DNA from: Flavobacteriales bacterium
Lineage (GTDB): Bacteria > Bacteroidota > Bacteroidia > Flavobacteriales > Flavobacteriaceae
NCBI GenBank assembly: GCA_027003085.1
Contig: JALWYR010000120.1
Coordinates: 1-5,927, forward strand
Direction of reading: 5' to 3'
DNA: 5,927 bases
Shown: positions 2,776-5,927 of the stretch, piece after piece
Layout of the letters: each line of letters opens with the position of its first letter
Position numbering within the stretch: the stretch's first letter is position 1
Notes under the pieces: model-generated
What the model saw: the letters and a program-made list of their open reading frames with translations, nothing else
Told to the model about the DNA's origin: nothing
The model's database searches: none
Translations under genes and position numbers: made by a program

Positions 2776-5358
2776 TCAGTTGCCGGATGTTTCGGCCGGC
2801 GAATCCTGCTGTCCCTTTTCCACGTGCACCGTGGGACGCTCGTCGCCCTCCTTGTAGTCCAAAATCACCTTGTCGCCCTCGTGGACGTGTTGGTCCAAAA
2901 TCTCCTCGGCCAGCAAATCCTCCACATATTTTTGGATGGCCCGTTTGAGCGGCCGGGCTCCGTATTGACGGTCGTAACCTTTGTCGGCAATAAACCGCTT
3001 GGCCGCAGGCGTAATTTCCAGTTCGTAACCGCTTTCCTTGATGCGCTTGAACAATTTTTTGAGCTCGATGTCAATGATTTTTTCGATGTGTTCCTTGCTC
3101 AACGGGTTGAAAATGATGATGTCGTCGATGCGGTTAAGAAACTCGGGCGCAAAGGTTTTTTTCAGGGCCTTTTGGATGATGCCTTTGGCGTGCTCGTCCG
3201 CCTGGGCCTTGCGTGCCGAAGTGCCGAAGCCCACGCCTTCGCCGAAATCTTTCAACTGGCGCGCGCCCACGTTGGACGTGAGGATGATCACCGTGTTGCG
3301 GAAGTCGATACGGCGGCCGATGCTGTCGGTAATGGCGCCTTCGTCCAAAATTTGAAGCAAAATGTTGAACACGTCGGGATGGGCCTTTTCGATTTCGTCG
3401 AACAAAACTACCGAATAGGGTTTGCGGCGCACTTTTTCGGTCAGTTGGCCGCCTTCTTCGTAGCCCACATAACCCGGAGGCGCACCGATGAGCCGCGACA
3501 CGCTGAATTTTTCCATATACTCGCTCATATCGATGCGTGTCAGGGCATCTTCGCTGTCGAACAATTCCTTGGCCAGCACCTTGGCCAATTGGGTTTTGCC
3601 CACACCGGTTTGGCCCAGGAAAATAAACGAACCGATGGGTTTGTTGGGGTCTTTCAATCCCAAACGGTTACGTTGGATGGCCTTGACCACTTTTTCCACG
3701 GCTTCGTCTTGCCCAATCACCTGTTGCTTGATGATTTCGGGCAATTTGCGCAGTTTGCTGCTTTCGGCCTCAGCGATGCGGTTGACCGGAATGCCGGTCA
3801 TCATGGATACCACGTCGGCAATGTTTTCCTCATCCACCGTTTCGGGATGGTTTTTCATATCGGCCTCCCAATTGCGTTGGGCGATTTTGAGTTGGTTTTT
3901 CAGTTTGTTCTCGGAATCGCGAAGGGCGGCAGCGCGTTCAAAATCCTGCTTGCGCACGGCTTGGTTTTTTTCTTCGCGCACCTGTTCCAGTTTGTCCTCC
4001 AAGGACTTGACATATTCGGGCACAATGATGTTTTGCAAATGCACACGTGCGCCGGCTTCGTCCAGGGCGTCGATGGCCTTGTCGGGCAGGTAGCGGTCGG
4101 TCATATAACGGTTGGTCAGTTTAACGGCCGCTTCGATGGCGTCGTCGGTGTAAACCACATTGTGATGTTCCTCGTAGCGGTCTTTGATGTTATGCAGGAT
4201 TTGCACGGTTTCTTCCACCGTGGTGGGGTTCACCATCACCATTTGGAAACGTCGGGCCAAGGCGCCGTCCTTTTCGATATACTGACGGTATTCGTCCAAG
4301 GTGGTGGCACCGATGGTTTGAATTTCGCCGCGGGCCAGGGCGGGTTTGAACATATTGGATGCATCCAATGAACCTTGGGCTCCGCCCGCGCCCACCAAGG
4401 TGTGAATTTCATCGATAAAAATAATCACGTCCTTGTTATTGGTCAATTCGTTGAGCAGGGCTTTCATCCGCTCTTCGAACTGGCCGCGGTATTTGGTGCC
4501 GGCCACCAAGCTGGCCAAATCCAAGGCCACAATGCGCTTGTTGAACAGCACGCGGGAAACTTTCTTTTGAACAATGCGCAGGGCCAAGCCCTCCACAATG
4601 GCCGATTTACCCACGCCCGGCTCACCGATAAGAATAGGGTTGTTCTTTTTGCGGCGCGACAGGATTTGCGACACCCGCTCGATTTCCTTTTCGCGGCCCA
4701 CTACGGGATCCAATTTCCCTTCGGCGGCCAATTTGGTCAGGTCGCGACCGAAATTGTCCAATACGGGCGTTTTGTTTTTCTTGCCCGCAGGTTTTCCCGG
4801 ACGTCCGGTGGGCTCGCGGCGACTGTCGTCATCGTTTTCCAGCTCGTTGAGAAATTCTTCGATTTCCTGGCCGGGTTCCACGAAATCTTCTTCCTCTTCG
4901 TCGCGCCATTTAATATAGCGTTTTTCCAAAACACCGGGCAAAATATTGTGTTTGAGCATAATTTGTGCCGCCGGGTCATTGCGGTTTTGCAAAATACTCA
5001 GTATCAAATGAATAGGATAAACTTCGTCCTCCTTCATTTGCATCGACAACAGTTGGGCCCGTTTGAGGGCAATGGCCGACTGACGGGTCAATGCCACGGT
5101 GGAATCGTTTTGAAAACCGGGCATTTGGGTGGATTCGGCCGCAGTGTCGAGCCGCATCATCCGTTCTTCGATGTCGGCCAAAACTTCGTCGGAATAGGGT
5201 GCCAGCACATATTCCAAATCGGGCAGCACCTCGATATGTTGCAGTATGGCCACCACCAAATGATGGGTGCCCACCTGCATTTGTCCCGATTGGTTGGCCA
5301 AATGTTTGCCTTCGATCAGGATTTTTTTCAGCTCTTCGGAATAACGGTTATTCCACAT
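2776..5358 (-). CDS. clpC: ATP-dependent Clp protease ATP-binding subunit ClpC
   Basis: An 860-residue AAA+ unfoldase (Hsp100 class I, two ATPase rings) that feeds proteins to ClpP in the cytoplasm. In order: Clp N-domain (about 1-150); acidic then basic linker (152-198); D1 with Walker A GEPGVGKS (245-252), pore-loop Tyr290, Walker B FIDE near 314-317 and arginine-finger region ARRF (368-371); a short UVR-type coiled middle domain (about 450-497) that marks ClpC rather than ClpB or ClpA; D2 with Walker A GQTGVGKT (582-589), pore loop GYVG (629-632), Walker B VLFDE (651-655), arginine finger in FLNRID and sensor-2 GARPLKR; and a VGF tripeptide (709-711) of the kind that docks on ClpP. All catalytic residues are present. 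The N-domain is divergent (THHL instead of the common EHLL). The start gives the expected N-terminus and lies 42 bases after pta. ClpP is not in view. Confidence 0.96.
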   Translation of the reverse strand: MWNNRYSEELKKILIEGKHLANQSGQMQVGTHHLVVAILQHIEVLPDLEYVLAPYSDEVLADIEERMMRLDTAAESTQMPGFQNDSTVALTRQSAIALKRAQLLSMQMKEDEVYPIHLILSILQNRNDPAAQIMLKHNILPGVLEKRYIKWRDEEEEDFVEPGQEIEEFLNELENDDDSRREPTGRPGKPAGKKNKTPVLDNFGRDLTKLAAEGKLDPVVGREKEIERVSQILSRRKKNNPILIGEPGVGKSAIVEGLALRIVQKKVSRVLFNKRIVALDLASLVAGTKYRGQFEERMKALLNELTNNKDVIIFIDEIHTLVGAGGAQGSLDASNMFKPALARGEIQTIGATTLDEYRQYIEKDGALARRFQMVMVNPTTVEETVQILHNIKDRYEEHHNVVYTDDAIEAAVKLTNRYMTDRYLPDKAIDALDEAGARVHLQNIIVPEYVKSLEDKLEQVREEKNQAVRKQDFERAAALRDSENKLKNQLKIAQRNWEADMKNHPETVDEENIADVVSMMTGIPVNRIAEAESSKLRKLPEIIKQQVIGQDEAVEKVVKAIQRNRLGLKDPNKPIGSFIFLGQTGVGKTQLAKVLAKELFDSEDALTRIDMSEYMEKFSVSRLIGAPPGYVGYEEGGQLTEKVRRKPYSVVLFDEIEKAHPDVFNILLQILDEGAITDSIGRRIDFRNTVIILTSNVGARQLKDFGEGVGFGTSARKAQADEHAKGIIQKALKKTFAPEFLNRIDDIIIFNPLSKEHIEKIIDIELKKLFKRIKESGYELEITPAAKRFIADKGYDRQYGARPLKRAIQKYVEDLLAEEILDQHVHEGDKVILDYKEGDERPTVHVEKGQQDSPAETSGN

Positions 5359-5382
5359 CTGGGGTCGTTTTAAAATTGGAAA

Positions 5383-5412
5383 TAAAGATAAGCAATAATT
5401 TTATTTTGTCAA
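5383..5412 (-). promoter_or_regulatory. clpC promoter (-33 TTG and -7 TATCTTTA)
   Basis: On the minus strand TTG (5412-5410), exactly 19 bases, then TATCTTTA (5390-5383) fits the Bacteroidota pattern TTG-N19-TAnnTTTG with one mismatch at the last base. The TTG lies in the last sense codons of pta. Transcription would start near 5377, giving a leader of about 20 bases before the clpC ATG. No terminator separates pta from clpC, so read-through from pta is also likely. Confidence 0.55.
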
Positions 5413-5927
5413 GCCGGCTTCGGCTTTCGGTTTTTCGCTTTGTCCTGTTTCCTGCTCATCGTTTCGTTGCGCTTGAATGGACGTGAGCAATATGGTATTG
5501 TATATATCGTCCACCGTGGCGCCGCGGCTCAGGTCGTTGACCGGTTTTTTGAGTCCCAGCAGCATGGGTCCGATGGCCAAGGCACCTGTTTCGCGCTGCA
5601 CGGCCTTGTAGGTATTGTTGCCGGTATTCAGGTCGGGAAAGATGAGCACATTGGCACGGCCGGCCACGGGCGAATCGGGCATTTTTTTCCGGCCCACTTC
5701 GGGGTCCACGGCCGCATCGTATTGGATGGGCCCTTCTACCAGAATATCAGGTCTTTGCTTTTTGACCAATTCGGTGGCTTTGCGCACTTTTTCCACGTCG
5801 GCGCCTTTGCCCGAACTGCCCGACGAATAGCTGAGCATGGCCACGCGCGGATTGATACCGAAGGTTTTGGCCGCATCGGCGGTTTGGATGGCTATTTCGG
5901 CCAATTGCTCCGCATCGGGATTGGGCA
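5401..5927 (-). CDS. pta: phosphate acetyltransferase, C-terminal part (5' end outside window)
   Basis: This is the last 174 residues of an enzyme that interconverts acetyl-CoA plus phosphate with acetyl phosphate plus CoA, normally paired with acetate kinase in fermentation; cytoplasmic. The frame stays open to the window edge, so the true start lies beyond 5927; the TTG at 5904-5906 is internal. Motifs of the PTA_PTB domain are visible: RVAMLSYSSGSSGKG, VEGPIQYDAAVDP, VLIFPDLNTGNNTYK, GALAIGPMLLGL and KPVNDLSRGATVDDI. PVNDLSRG favours Pta itself over the Pta-like tail of malic enzyme, although the missing N-terminal part would settle that. After the conserved TSIQAQ end there is a charged tail of about 20 residues ending GLTK. 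Its stop codon is 42 bases upstream of clpC, and its last codons hold the clpC -33 element. Confidence 0.9.
   Translation of the reverse strand, partial: PNPDAEQLAEIAIQTADAAKTFGINPRVAMLSYSSGSSGKGADVEKVRKATELVKKQRPDILVEGPIQYDAAVDPEVGRKKMPDSPVAGRANVLIFPDLNTGNNTYKAVQRETGALAIGPMLLGLKKPVNDLSRGATVDDIYNTILLTSIQAQRNDEQETGQSEKPKAEAGLTK

Noticed and set aside
2746..5373. Long plus-strand frames opposite clpC (541, 332 and 201 codons) and a 349-codon minus-strand frame opposite kbl
   Set aside because: These are shadow frames. The real genes use few TTA, CTA and TCA codons, which leaves the opposite strand free of stops. The products are His/Phe-rich with no domain.

Overview
The window reads as chromosomal DNA from a member of the Bacteroidota, probably Bacteroidales. 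Four things point there. There are TAnnTTTG-type -7 promoter boxes upstream of kbl, the THX gene and clpC (a TAnnTTTA variant at clpC). No Shine-Dalgarno motif precedes any of the three visible gene starts. The tRNA gene encodes no CCA. A THX-type small-subunit ribosomal protein is present. Species cannot be told from this sequence. All gene names come from reading the translated proteins against remembered family motifs; no search was run.

Bases 1-1275 carry no convincing gene. A -7 box and a strong intrinsic terminator (62-100) open the window, possibly bounding a very small transcript. From about 120 to 700 there is a run of unrelated palindromes. The clearest is a REPIN/MITE-like unit at 485-689: two copies of one REP-like sequence face each other, share outer arms, have different central hairpins, and are flanked by 20-base imperfect direct repeats. 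From about 741 to 1195 follows a block of roughly 70% G+C packed with long stems, including a perfect 19-bp hairpin. It is far richer in G+C than the genes around it and ends just before the kbl promoter.

Bases 1250-2657 form a rightward unit: kbl (2-amino-3-ketobutyrate CoA ligase, threonine-to-glycine catabolism), then a 37-residue THX ribosomal protein with its own likely promoter, ending in a long symmetric terminator (2621-2657).

Bases 2701-5927 run leftward: the 3' end of pta (phosphate acetyltransferase, cut by the window edge), clpC (AAA+ unfoldase of the ClpCP protease), and a tRNA-Arg(CCU) whose mature 5' end lies only 3 bases after the clpC stop codon. A clpC promoter overlaps the end of pta. 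The two units converge on the terminator at 2621-2657, whose symmetry should let it stop transcription from both sides. The genes look like ordinary housekeeping functions rather than one pathway. The unusual material is the left-hand 1.2 kb of palindromic non-coding DNA and the tight clpC-tRNA junction.
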